From the NCBI GenBank assembly GCA_017409215.1, contig JAFQTD010000029.1, positions 1-64,000 on the forward strand: DNA of 64,000 nt. The letters run 5' to 3'. The notes under the pieces were generated by a model. It was not told the DNA's origin. It made no database searches and saw nothing but the letters and a program-made list of their open reading frames with translations. Position 1 is the stretch's first letter, and the number at the start of each line of letters is the position of its first letter. The stretch is from Alphaproteobacteria bacterium. GTDB taxonomy: Bacteria; Pseudomonadota; Alphaproteobacteria; Rs-D84. The position numbers and the translations under genes were made by a program. This document shows positions 6,945-14,790 of the stretch, piece by piece.

Positions 6945-8729
6945 TTAATGTTTGGTGTCGGTGTTTGGTAATAGACTTTGTACCGCCAGTGGAAAATCAT
7001 GTGATTTGGCAAGATATGAGCCGCTGACCAGTAAATCTGCCCCAGCAGCCCAACATAATGCCGCGGTTTTGTCGTTTATGCCACCATCAACAGATATTGT
7101 AAACTTTAATCCGTATTTTTTGCGCGTGGCGGCAAGTGCAGTTATTTTGCGTGTGGCAGTGGGGTCAAATGTTTGTCCGGCTGCACCAGGGGGAACCGAC
7201 ATTATCATTACTTCATCTATGTCTTTGATAATTGTTTTCAGTAATGATACGGGCGAATCTGGGTGCAGGGCAATACCAACACGACGACCCGCTGCACGAA
7301 CTGTCTTTATTGCATTGCGTAGGCCAGATGTGTTCGTTGATAGTATAATTGTGTCTGCACCGGCTGCAATCGCATCGGATGCCCAAACGGTTGGGCTTTC
7401 GGTCATTAAATGCACGTGCAGATGTGCGTTTGTTTGACTGCGAATCATCTTTAGTTCAGATATACTGCCGGCGATTCGGTCTACGTAAAAGCCGTCCATA
7501 ATGTCAACGTGTATCATTGATATGTCGCCTGATTTGAACAGACTATAGGTTTCAGGATTGCGCATATCGAATGACAAGGTGCTGGGCATTATTGGAATAA
7601 AACGTTTTTTCTTTTTTGGTTTTTTGTTAAATAGACGTTTTATAAAATTAGAATACCGATTTAGCTTGTCGTGGTGCGCAATGTATTTTGTGCGATGTGA
7701 TGCCTCGCATCGCCAGATGTAGTCGGATAATGCGCGTACAGTAGCATCAGATGGCAGAATGTCGGTGATTGTTGCAAATGTGTTTTCAACGAAGTCACGC
7801 AGACCTTCGATAGCGGCACCACCACCAGATATAATTATTTTTGTGGGTTTATATTTCCTTAGCGCATCAAGGCTTTGTTCTTTGATAGTTGATATTATGT
7901 CAATTAATAATGGCATAACAATATCATTTATGTCACCCCTTGAAAAATCGTATGCAGTGTCGGCAGGGGTAAATCTGTCCATTTCTTTGGATAGTAAGGA
8001 TGATACATTGTGCTTTATCGTTGTGGCAGATTCTGGTGATATATTAAACTTTTCACACAGTGCATTGGTTATGTTTGTGCCACCAAGTGGAATTTTAGTG
8101 TGCCATACGGGGCCACGATCTGTCCAGATGGATGCGCTGGTATATTCGGCACCAAAATCAATAAACATAGTTGGTTGTTTGGCCTGTCTATATATATTGT
8201 TTTGTATATATTGTGGGTCAAAAAAAGCAATGGGTTGAATATGCGCTGTACGCATTAAATCATGGGTTTTACTGATTCCTGGTTGCGAATAAAATATAGA
8301 ACTGAATGTGGAAAGTAATTGCAGGTCAATATGATTGATTGGGGTTAACATATTTCTGGATGATGGGGTGTCATAACGCAGTGGAATAATATGTAGCGGG
8401 AAAAAATTGTCAGGGGTATTTATTTTCGATATCTGGTTGCGAATGTCAGAAATGGTTATTTTATGTTCTGACCCCCATACGGTGTTTTGTACAGATATGT
8501 TAAATTTTGATGGGCCAAAATTGCCAGTGATATAGGCGCTGTCAAAATGTGTGCCCAGCTGATGTTCAAGTTCGTCAATTACGGATTTTATTGCAAAGCT
8601 GGTATCAGAACTGTCTGTTGTGAAATATGCAGAACGGTCAATATGACCATTGTTAATGTGATGTGCAATGCCACGTACACCATAGGTGCCGATGTCAAGG
8701 CATAAAAAAGATGATGATATTAAATTCAT
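6945..8729 (-). CDS. FtsA-ribulose-phosphate 3-epimerase fusion protein
   Basis: One uninterrupted 594-residue frame with two complete families. Residues 1 to about 360 are the actin-like ATPase FtsA, which tethers FtsZ to the membrane: LDIGTYGVRG (phosphate 1), FIDFGAEYTS (phosphate 2) and ISGGGAAIEGL (adenosine). A basic amphipathic stretch NFIKRLFNKKPKKKK follows, placed like FtsA's membrane-targeting helix. From about 378 to 594 the protein is a ribulose-5-phosphate 3-epimerase (Rpe) TIM barrel: PSTLSFD, IHVDIMDG, HVHLM, MSVPPGAAGQ, SVDGGI. The metal and catalytic His/Asp residues are present. ftsQ lies 9 nt upstream; ftsZ is not in the window. Deviations in Rpe: Pro for Asn in MSVNPG and no His in the ILSTNTS region. 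Confidence 0.9.
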   Translation of the reverse strand: MNLISSSFLCLDIGTYGVRGIAHHINNGHIDRSAYFTTDSSDTSFAIKSVIDELEHQLGTHFDSAYITGNFGPSKFNISVQNTVWGSEHKITISDIRNQISKINTPDNFFPLHIIPLRYDTPSSRNMLTPINHIDLQLLSTFSSIFYSQPGISKTHDLMRTAHIQPIAFFDPQYIQNNIYRQAKQPTMFIDFGAEYTSASIWTDRGPVWHTKIPLGGTNITNALCEKFNISPESATTIKHNVSSLLSKEMDRFTPADTAYDFSRGDINDIVMPLLIDIISTIKEQSLDALRKYKPTKIIISGGGAAIEGLRDFVENTFATITDILPSDATVRALSDYIWRCEASHRTKYIAHHDKLNRYSNFIKRLFNKKPKKKKRFIPIMPSTLSFDMRNPETYSLFKSGDISMIHVDIMDGFYVDRIAGSISELKMIRSQTNAHLHVHLMTESPTVWASDAIAAGADTIILSTNTSGLRNAIKTVRAAGRRVGIALHPDSPVSLLKTIIKDIDEVMIMSVPPGAAGQTFDPTATRKITALAATRKKYGLKFTISVDGGINDKTAALCWAAGADLLVSGSYLAKSHDFPLAVQSLLPNTDTKH

Positions 8730-8738
8730 CTGCGTGGT

Positions 8739-9419
8739 TTATTTTACCAGGATTCTTGATGAATCGCGCATATCAATGGTTTGCAATTCTTTATCAAGAA
8801 GCCTGTAGTTGTTGTGTAATGAAACGATTGTATTAATTGCGGTTGTATAATTTTCTTCGGGCAGCATTATTATAATTCCGCTTGATGTATGTATGTTCCA
8901 GCGACGATTTTCAATAAATTCCAAGTAATCAATATAGCCAAGTAATTTATGCGCCTGTTTTGTTATGTTTGATATGTCGTCTGGTAATTCGCCGCGAAAT
9001 ACAATGTTGTCAATGTTGCGGTGTTCGGTTGGTTGTTTAACTAAATCACCATCGGCAGATAGGGGATAGTAATAAACGCCATCAGTCCATAGTGCAACAG
9101 CCTGATGCGTAGAAACCTTGATAGATAAATTGCCATTCGGCATTCGGCGGACCGATGATTTGTTAACAGTGGGGACAGATAGAATTTGATTGTTTATATC
9201 AGATAGGCTGATTGTTTTTAATGTTGCACCAGTTGGAATAGAAATAGCGTTCTGGATGTTAGATAGGTTTTTGTCGTTTGTATCAGATACTATTGTTATA
9301 TTGTGAATGTGCGACACCGGACCACGACCAGAAAACGTTGTAATCGTGCGTACAGAAAAATAGACCGCCAATATGATGACAAGGGCAAAACTTAACCAAA
9401 AATAGACCGTTTGTTTCAT
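8739..9419 (-). CDS. ftsQ: Cell division protein FtsQ
   Basis: Bitopic divisome protein linking FtsA/FtsW to FtsL/FtsB. About 226 residues: short cytosolic start, membrane helix at about residues 4-22 (VYFWLSFALVIILAVYF), then POTRA and beta domains. It ends in IDMRDSSRILVK, matching the family's C-terminal D-R-x-P-x-R-hydrophobic motif. I prefer the ATG at 9419 over the upstream one at 9455. The promoter at 9427-9455 covers the longer start, and its -10 box lies 7 nt from 9419, implying a leaderless mRNA. Order ftsQ-ftsA is conserved. Confidence 0.88.
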   Translation of the reverse strand: MKQTVYFWLSFALVIILAVYFSVRTITTFSGRGPVSHIHNITIVSDTNDKNLSNIQNAISIPTGATLKTISLSDINNQILSVPTVNKSSVRRMPNGNLSIKVSTHQAVALWTDGVYYYPLSADGDLVKQPTEHRNIDNIVFRGELPDDISNITKQAHKLLGYIDYLEFIENRRWNIHTSSGIIIMLPEENYTTAINTIVSLHNNYRLLDKELQTIDMRDSSRILVK

Positions 9420-9426
9420 ACGGATG

Positions 9427-9455
9427 ATTATATCATATTTTTTCTGGATAGTCAT
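9427..9455 (-). promoter_or_regulatory. ftsQ promoter, leaderless type
   Basis: Minus strand: ATGACT, 17-nt spacer, TATAAT. The -10 box ends 7 nt before the ftsQ ATG, which is where transcription should start, so the mRNA probably has no leader. Confidence 0.6.
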
Positions 9456-9471
9456 TTTTTATTTGTGTTTT

Positions 9472-9975
9472 TTATTTCTTGCCAAAGTGTTTTTTTAGGA
9501 TGTCGTATGCCGCCGATATACGTGCAAATTCTGTTGCTGCATTTTTCTTGTCTGTGGCAGTGTCTGGGTGGTATTTTTTTGCCAAGGCACGATATTTTGT
9601 GCCAACTTCACGCCAGGTGGCATAAATGCCAAGCTCAAAGACCTTTAATGCAGATGTGACATTTGTAGGTAGTTTGCTTTTTGTGGGAATTTTATCGAAT
9701 TTGCTGCGCCCTGTGATAAAATCGTTCAGGAATTTTGTATAATCGTTGGCATCTTGGTTGCCAGATTTTGTGTCTTTTAAGGGTTCGCCAAATGTTTGAC
9801 GTTCCCAGTCGGCTTCTATTTCTTCGGGGGACATATCTGCGTAATAGTTCCAATTCTTGTTGTATTCTGCGGCATGTTCCTGACAGAAAAACCAATAGTC
9901 TTTTAAATCGCGTGATTTTGGTGCACGACATGTGCCGGCCTTGGTGCAACCAGGTTTATCGCATTTTTTTATCAT
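9472..9975 (-). CDS. J-domain (DnaJ-like) co-chaperone
   Basis: 167 residues. The C-terminal 65 residues or so are a J domain with WREVGTKYRALAKKYHPDTA, holding the HPD tripeptide that stimulates DnaK. The N-terminal part has a Cys/His cluster (KKCDKPGCTKAGTCRAPKS, then FFCQEH) and YNKNWNYYADMSPEEIEAD. This is a recognised alphaproteobacterial family; the client is unknown. The Cys/His residues may bind zinc. The xerD gene lies immediately upstream (stop to start about 2 nt), so the two are likely cotranscribed, with ftsQ downstream having its own promoter. Confidence 0.9.
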   Translation of the reverse strand: MIKKCDKPGCTKAGTCRAPKSRDLKDYWFFCQEHAAEYNKNWNYYADMSPEEIEADWERQTFGEPLKDTKSGNQDANDYTKFLNDFITGRSKFDKIPTKSKLPTNVTSALKVFELGIYATWREVGTKYRALAKKYHPDTATDKKNAATEFARISAAYDILKKHFGKK

Positions 9976-9977
9976 TA

Positions 9978-10841
9978 TTATTGTCCTTTGGATTTAGATA
10001 GCGGATGATGCTGTGTAATAGTTTCTTGTAGTTTTTCGGGTAAGACGTGAGTGTATATTTGGGTGGTTGAAATGTCTTCGTGACCCAGCATTGTTTGTAT
10101 CGCACGCAGATTGGCGCCACCAGATAATAAATGTGATGCAAATGAATGACGCAGGACGTGCGGACTGACACGTGATGGCGATATGCCAGATAATATTGCG
10201 CATTTCTTTAATATCTTGAAGAATCCGTCGCGTGTTATGTGGCCTGATTTGCCATTGCTGGGGAATACATATTTTGATTCGGTTTGTGTGTCGCGAACGC
10301 ACAGCCATTTATTCAGCGCGTCCATTGCAGATTGGTGCATAGGGACAAGGCGTTCCTTGGCGCCTTTGCCATGGATTAGTAATTTGTCGCCCAGAATGGC
10401 AGTCATTGGCAGTTCGCACAGTTCAGATACACGCAGGCCGGACGCATATAACAGCTCTATCATTGCGCGAAGACGGGTAGAGGTCTTGATGTCACCAGCG
10501 CTGGATATCAATAGTTCGATTTCGTCAATTGTTAAAAATTTTGGTAATGCGCGTACCTGCTTGGGTAATTCTAAATTAGTTGCTGGATTTGTTGTTATGA
10601 TTTTTTCAAGCATTAAAAACTTGTAAAAACCACGCAGTGCAGATGCCTTGCGTGAAATAGAAGATGGTTTTTCAGATAGTGATGATAGATAGTTTTGCAA
10701 ACTGTCTGTGGTTGCGTTAATCAATCCACCAGAAATAGAGTTGTTTGCCAGCCTAAGGTCGCTTTCATAGCTGGATAATGTTTTTGTGCTGCGACCTTTT
10801 TCTGCAGATAATGCTTCTAAAAATATGTCTATATAATTCAT
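9978..10841 (-). CDS. xerD: Tyrosine recombinase XerC/XerD
   Basis: 287-residue site-specific recombinase that resolves chromosome dimers at dif together with its partner and FtsK (ftsK is at 19533). The N-terminal SAM-like core-binding domain covers about residues 1-90. The catalytic domain has the Arg in LYASGLRVSEL, the Lys in IHGKGAKERLVP, HVLRHSFASHLL (HxxR), LGHEDISTTQIYTHV with the second His and the nucleophilic Tyr. The start at 10841 (MNYIDIFLEAL) overlaps the TGA of the small gene upstream as ATGA. XerD rather than XerC is a judgement from overall likeness. Confidence 0.88.
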   Translation of the reverse strand: MNYIDIFLEALSAEKGRSTKTLSSYESDLRLANNSISGGLINATTDSLQNYLSSLSEKPSSISRKASALRGFYKFLMLEKIITTNPATNLELPKQVRALPKFLTIDEIELLISSAGDIKTSTRLRAMIELLYASGLRVSELCELPMTAILGDKLLIHGKGAKERLVPMHQSAMDALNKWLCVRDTQTESKYVFPSNGKSGHITRDGFFKILKKCAILSGISPSRVSPHVLRHSFASHLLSGGANLRAIQTMLGHEDISTTQIYTHVLPEKLQETITQHHPLSKSKGQ

Positions 10842-10972
10842 GGATATACTACTATTTCCGTTAGGTGTTGTGGTGTCGAAAATGATATAAACATTAAGAT
10901 AATCAATGCGATTATTAGCGCCCATATTAGGAATGTTCTGAATTTAGTGCGTGAATGTTTCTTGGACGGCAT
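10838..10972 (-). CDS. 44-residue membrane peptide upstream of xerD
   Basis: A small frame encoding a basic N-terminus (MPSKKHSRTKFRTF) and one strongly hydrophobic helix (LIWALIIALIILMFISF). An AAGGAA ribosome site lies about 6 nt upstream of the ATG, and the stop overlaps the xerD start as ATGA, an arrangement typical of translational coupling. Size and topology (N-in single-pass) suggest a small membrane protein; I do not recognise the family. The coupling and SD site are why I call it real. Confidence 0.65.
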   Translation of the reverse strand: MPSKKHSRTKFRTFLIWALIIALIILMFISFSTPQHLTEIVVYP

Positions 10973-10998
10973 TTCGGTTCCTTTGATTAAAGCAAGTG

Positions 10999-12057
10999 TT
11001 ATATGGTGTCAAAACTGGTGATAAATATGCCAGCACCAGCGATTATGATAAGTGGGGGGGCGATTATCGATAGTACCGCGGGAAGTGCGCCGGTTGTGCC
11101 CAATGCATTAAATAAATTTGTTAGGAAATAAACCGCAAAACACGTTATTATACCAAGACTAAATTTTATCCCAAATGAGTAATTGCGACGTTGTTTCGTC
11201 TGTGAAAATGCAACCCCAAGTAATGCCATAGATACCATAGTTAATGGTAAAAACAGCAGTGTCCACAGTTGCACACGATGGGCGCGAACAGGTACACCAA
11301 TTGATTCCATGCGCCTGATAAAATCAGGTAGTTGCCAAAATGAAATACTGTCCGGTTGCAAATAACGGTCAAGAACGGTTTGGGGATTAAGTAATGTTGA
11401 TAGCTGCCAATCTGATTGCAGTAATGTGTCGTCAGATGACCATATCGTTGCGTCGGTGGCAGATAACCCAGAATCAGAAAGTTTTACCTTGTCCGCAGTC
11501 ACGCGATTCTTTAATTTGAAGTTTGTGTCTTGGATGTATATTATGGCATCGTCAAATATTAAGTCGGAACCAGATTTGTGCATGGCTTTCGCGTTCATTG
11601 TTATATAGCCATTAGTAGATGATTCCCGTAACCATATTTTATTATCAATTAACTGTAATTGTTCAGGGGTAAGGTCCTTGGAACTTACCTTTACAGAATA
11701 TGGATTGATAACAGTTGTGGCAAATAAACCGATTAAAAATGCACCGATTAAAAATGGACCAGTCGATTGAAATGGTGATAGGCCAGCGCTGGATATAATA
11801 ATATTCTCGCTAGATTTTGTAAGATTGTATGCGGTTAGCAGCGTGCCCATAAATACTGCCAGTGGTAAAAACATCGGTACATATTCAAGTAATCGTATCC
11901 ATGAATCGTATAATGCGTGAATTGCAGTCGGGTTAGATGGCAGTCGTTCAACAAACGTCACAGCGAATATAACACCACATACAATCAGCATAACAAGACC
12001 AACGCCAGAAAAAAAGCGTCGTAATAGAAATCGTGTTAAGATATTTTGCCTAAACAT
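10999..12057 (-). CDS. lptG: LPS export permease LptG/LptF family
   Basis: YjgP/YjgQ permease of about 352 residues, half of the inner-membrane LptB2FG transporter that extracts LPS and passes it to LptC. Three membrane helices near the N-terminus (residues about 15-110), a periplasmic beta-jellyroll (about 130-250, with WLRESSTNGYITMNA), then three helices at the C-terminus. Start placed at 12057 (MFRQNILTRFLLRRFF). The longer frame would begin inside the promoter. LptG is preferred over LptF, with modest certainty. No lptF is adjacent. Confidence 0.85.
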   Translation of the reverse strand: MFRQNILTRFLLRRFFSGVGLVMLIVCGVIFAVTFVERLPSNPTAIHALYDSWIRLLEYVPMFLPLAVFMGTLLTAYNLTKSSENIIISSAGLSPFQSTGPFLIGAFLIGLFATTVINPYSVKVSSKDLTPEQLQLIDNKIWLRESSTNGYITMNAKAMHKSGSDLIFDDAIIYIQDTNFKLKNRVTADKVKLSDSGLSATDATIWSSDDTLLQSDWQLSTLLNPQTVLDRYLQPDSISFWQLPDFIRRMESIGVPVRAHRVQLWTLLFLPLTMVSMALLGVAFSQTKQRRNYSFGIKFSLGIITCFAVYFLTNLFNALGTTGALPAVLSIIAPPLIIIAGAGIFITSFDTI

Positions 12058-12067
12058 AATTATGTAT

Positions 12068-12096
12068 AGTATACAGTGTAAATTTGATAATTGCAA
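12068..12096 (-). promoter_or_regulatory. lptG promoter, shares -35 with greA
   Basis: Minus strand: TTGCAA (12091-12096), 17-nt spacer, TATACT (12068-12073). Ten bases separate the -10 box from the lptG ATG. TTGCAA is its own reverse complement and serves the divergent greA promoter too. Confidence 0.55.
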
Positions 12097-12118
12097 AATT
12101 AAAATGATAGCTTATAAT
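12091..12118 (+). promoter_or_regulatory. greA promoter, shares -35 with lptG
   Basis: TTGCAA (12091-12096), 16-nt spacer, TATAAT (12113-12118). The expected start of transcription is near 12125, leaving a leader of about 20 nt with AGGATG before the ATG. Confidence 0.6.
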
Positions 12119-12145
12119 TCGTCAGATAAAAAAATAGGATGAAAC

Positions 12146-12616
12146 ATGGAAAAAAAACCAATTTCAAGGGCTGGGTTTGATAGCCTGATTAAAGAATTAA
12201 AGGATTTGAAGGAAGTACAAAGACCCGAGATATTAAAAACTGTGCAGTGGGCGCGGTCTTTGGGGGATTTGTCGGAAAATGCAGATTATAGCGCGGCAAA
12301 AGAAAAACAACGCCAGATTGATAATCGTATCAGGTTTATTGAAAATGTTATAGAAAATGCATCTGTGATAGATATCGATTCGTTAAGTGGTAATCGTGTC
12401 GTTTTTGGCGCACGTGTATTGATAGAGGATGAAGATGGCAATAAAATGCAATGCAGAATTTTGTCGGATATTGAATCTGATGGAAAAACGGTGATATCTT
12501 GTACATCGCCTGTTGGGCGCGCAATGATTGGCAAGTGCCAAGGTGATACCTGTGTTGTAAAGTTGCCATCGGGTGAAAAAGAATATGAAATCCTAGAGGT
12601 TAGTTTTAAGAATTAG
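12146..12616 (+). CDS. greA: Transcription elongation factor GreA
   Basis: 156 residues, the normal GreA length. GreA inserts its coiled coil into the RNA polymerase secondary channel and stimulates cleavage of backtracked RNA. The N-terminal coiled coil carries LGDLSENADYSAAKEKQ, with the conserved Asp/Glu tip. The C-terminal FKBP-like domain has ISCTSPVGRAMIGK, the family signature. mutL follows after 23 nt, with GGAAAGG before its start. Confidence 0.97.
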   Translation: MEKKPISRAGFDSLIKELKDLKEVQRPEILKTVQWARSLGDLSENADYSAAKEKQRQIDNRIRFIENVIENASVIDIDSLSGNRVVFGARVLIEDEDGNKMQCRILSDIESDGKTVISCTSPVGRAMIGKCQGDTCVVKLPSGEKEYEILEVSFKN

Positions 12617-12639
12617 GACGTAGAAAAGAAGGAAAGGAT

Positions 12640-14382
12640 ATGTCTGTACGTGTTTTGCCTGATTTTTTGATTAATCAAATCGCAGCGGGCGAGGTTGTAG
12701 AAAGACCTGCAAGTGTGGTTAAGGAATTGGTGGAAAATGCATTAGATGCCGGGGCCGACCAAATCGTGATAGATGTTGTTGATGGTGGACGAACATTAAT
12801 TTCTGTTATCGATAATGGTGGTGGTATGACACGTGATGATTTGGCATGTGCAATTACAAGACACGCAACGTCTAAATTACCAGATGATGATTTGTTAAAT
12901 ATAAATTTTATGGGATTTCGTGGTGAGGCATTACCATCAATTGCATCTGTTTCAGATATGACAATTGATACGTGTAATGGGGTGGATGAAAATGGTTGGC
13001 AAATTGACTGCAATACGCATGAAATCCGCCCTTCGGATTGGCAAACAGGTACAAGAATAAGGGTAAAAAATTTGTTTGCAAAAACACCTGCGCGATTGAA
13101 GTTTTTGCGGGGTGATAGGGCAGAAATGATGTCAGTGCTGGAGGTCGTTAAAAGGCTGGCCATGGCGCGACCTGATGTTGGTTTTGTTTTGAATAATAAG
13201 TGGCATTTTGCAAAGAATGAGGATTTATTAAAACGTATTGAATCTGTTATGGGGCAAGACGTCGTGGGGCGTATGTTGGATTTAGATGTTGCATCTGGGT
13301 CGACTGTTGGGATGCGTCTGATGGGGTTTGTGTCAGAACCAACGTTGCGACGCGCGTCTAGTGTTGATCAATATTTATTTGTAAATGGGCGTCCTGTTAA
13401 AGACAAGGTTTTGGTTGGGGCGTTACGGGCCGCGTATATGGATGTTATGCATGCGCGTGAATTTCCGCTGTGCGCATTGTATCTTAGTCTGCCGACAAAT
13501 GCGGTTGATGTGAATGTGTCGCCTGCAAAAACAGAAGTACACTTTTTAGAGCCAACGCATGTCAGGTCTTTTATAATAAAATCTTTGCGGGACAGATTGG
13601 CAAAAACAATGGTGCCACAGGTCGAAAAAACAGTTGTTTCGCAACCATCAATGACGTTGCAACAGGTTTCTGCACCACAAAGATTTGACTTTGGTATCAG
13701 GACTGATTCGTTTAAAGTCGCAGATAAACCAATTGCACGTGAATTTGGAAACTTTCAGGATATAAGGCCGGTCGTTCGTCAAGATGATTTGGGGCAGCAG
13801 CCTGTTCAAAGTGTTGAACCGCCTTTGGGGCGGGTCGTTGGACAGATTGCTAATAAATATATTATCGCATACAAGGATGGTAATATGGTCGTCGTTGACC
13901 AGCATGCTGCACATGAAAGAATTACGTATGAAAAGTTGCGTGGGCATAAAATAAAGACTCAGCCGTTGTTGACACCAATAGTTATTAATTTGCGTGAAGA
14001 AGATGTTATGGCAATTATGACGATTGCAGATGAACTGAAACAATCTGGGGTGGTGTTGGATGCGTTTGGTGAATCTGCAATAGCGATTTTTGAAAAGCCT
14101 GCTGATTGGGATTTAGATTGGGAACAGGTCTTGCAAAGTGTTGCAGATGAAGTGCGTGAAAATGGACATTCGTCACAATTAAGTGAAAAATTGCATTTGA
14201 AACTGGCTAATTGGGCGTGTCATCATTCGGTGCGGGCGGGACAAAAGTTGGATATGTTGCAGATGGATACTTTGTTGCGCGATATTGAAAAAACAGAACG
14301 GGCAGGGCAATGTAATCATGGACGGCCTGTGTACAAATTTATCCCGTTATCAGAAATGGATTCTTGGTTCGAACGTTTATAA
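12640..14382 (+). CDS. mutL: DNA mismatch repair protein MutL
   Basis: 580 residues. The N-terminal GHKL ATPase has IAAGEVVERPASVVKELVEN, DNGGGM and FRGEALPSIASV. The C-terminal dimerisation domain has VVDQHAAHERITYE, the DQHA-x2-E-x4-E endonuclease motif, plus CNHGRP near the end. So this MutL should nick DNA itself, as in bacteria without MutH. The linker (about residues 330-395) is short. Likely cotranscribed with greA. mutS is not in the window. Confidence 0.95.
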   Translation: MSVRVLPDFLINQIAAGEVVERPASVVKELVENALDAGADQIVIDVVDGGRTLISVIDNGGGMTRDDLACAITRHATSKLPDDDLLNINFMGFRGEALPSIASVSDMTIDTCNGVDENGWQIDCNTHEIRPSDWQTGTRIRVKNLFAKTPARLKFLRGDRAEMMSVLEVVKRLAMARPDVGFVLNNKWHFAKNEDLLKRIESVMGQDVVGRMLDLDVASGSTVGMRLMGFVSEPTLRRASSVDQYLFVNGRPVKDKVLVGALRAAYMDVMHAREFPLCALYLSLPTNAVDVNVSPAKTEVHFLEPTHVRSFIIKSLRDRLAKTMVPQVEKTVVSQPSMTLQQVSAPQRFDFGIRTDSFKVADKPIAREFGNFQDIRPVVRQDDLGQQPVQSVEPPLGRVVGQIANKYIIAYKDGNMVVVDQHAAHERITYEKLRGHKIKTQPLLTPIVINLREEDVMAIMTIADELKQSGVVLDAFGESAIAIFEKPADWDLDWEQVLQSVADEVRENGHSSQLSEKLHLKLANWACHHSVRAGQKLDMLQMDTLLRDIEKTERAGQCNHGRPVYKFIPLSEMDSWFERL

Positions 14383-14455
14383 AAAAATTTGTAATTTCTC
14401 TTTACAATACTAGGTTTTTTTACTACGGTTCAATTGTTAAATAAGGAGAATTTAT

Positions 14456-14773
14456 ATGGAACAGACAGCAGAAGTTGTAAATACAGTTGTTCAATCGGGG
14501 ACAGTGCAACAACCACAAAATGGATTTTGGGGAATGGTCTTATATTGTGCTGTTGTATTCGCAATAATCTATTTCTTGATGGTTCGTCCCAATAAAAAAC
14601 GTATGGCGGAATATAAAAAAATGCTAGATTCCTTGAAAGAGGGTAATCGTGTTATGGCCGCTGGTATTTATGGAACTGTAAAAAAGGTTAATGAAAAAAC
14701 AATCGAATTGGAAGTTGCCAAGGGGGTTGTTATCGAAGTAAATAAAAATGCGGTCGCATCCGTAGAAGAATAA
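14456..14773 (+). CDS. yajC: Preprotein translocase accessory subunit YajC
   Basis: 105 residues with one membrane helix at about 24-42 (WGMVLYCAVVFAIIYFLMV) followed by RPNKKRMAEYKKM and a small cytosolic domain with VMAAGIYGTVKKV. YajC associates with SecDF and YidC. The gene starts a yajC-secD-secF operon (17 nt, then 20 nt gaps). AAGGAG lies upstream of the ATG. Confidence 0.93.
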   Translation: MEQTAEVVNTVVQSGTVQQPQNGFWGMVLYCAVVFAIIYFLMVRPNKKRMAEYKKMLDSLKEGNRVMAAGIYGTVKKVNEKTIELEVAKGVVIEVNKNAVASVEE

Positions 14774-14790
14774 AGAAAAGGTAGTTTGGT

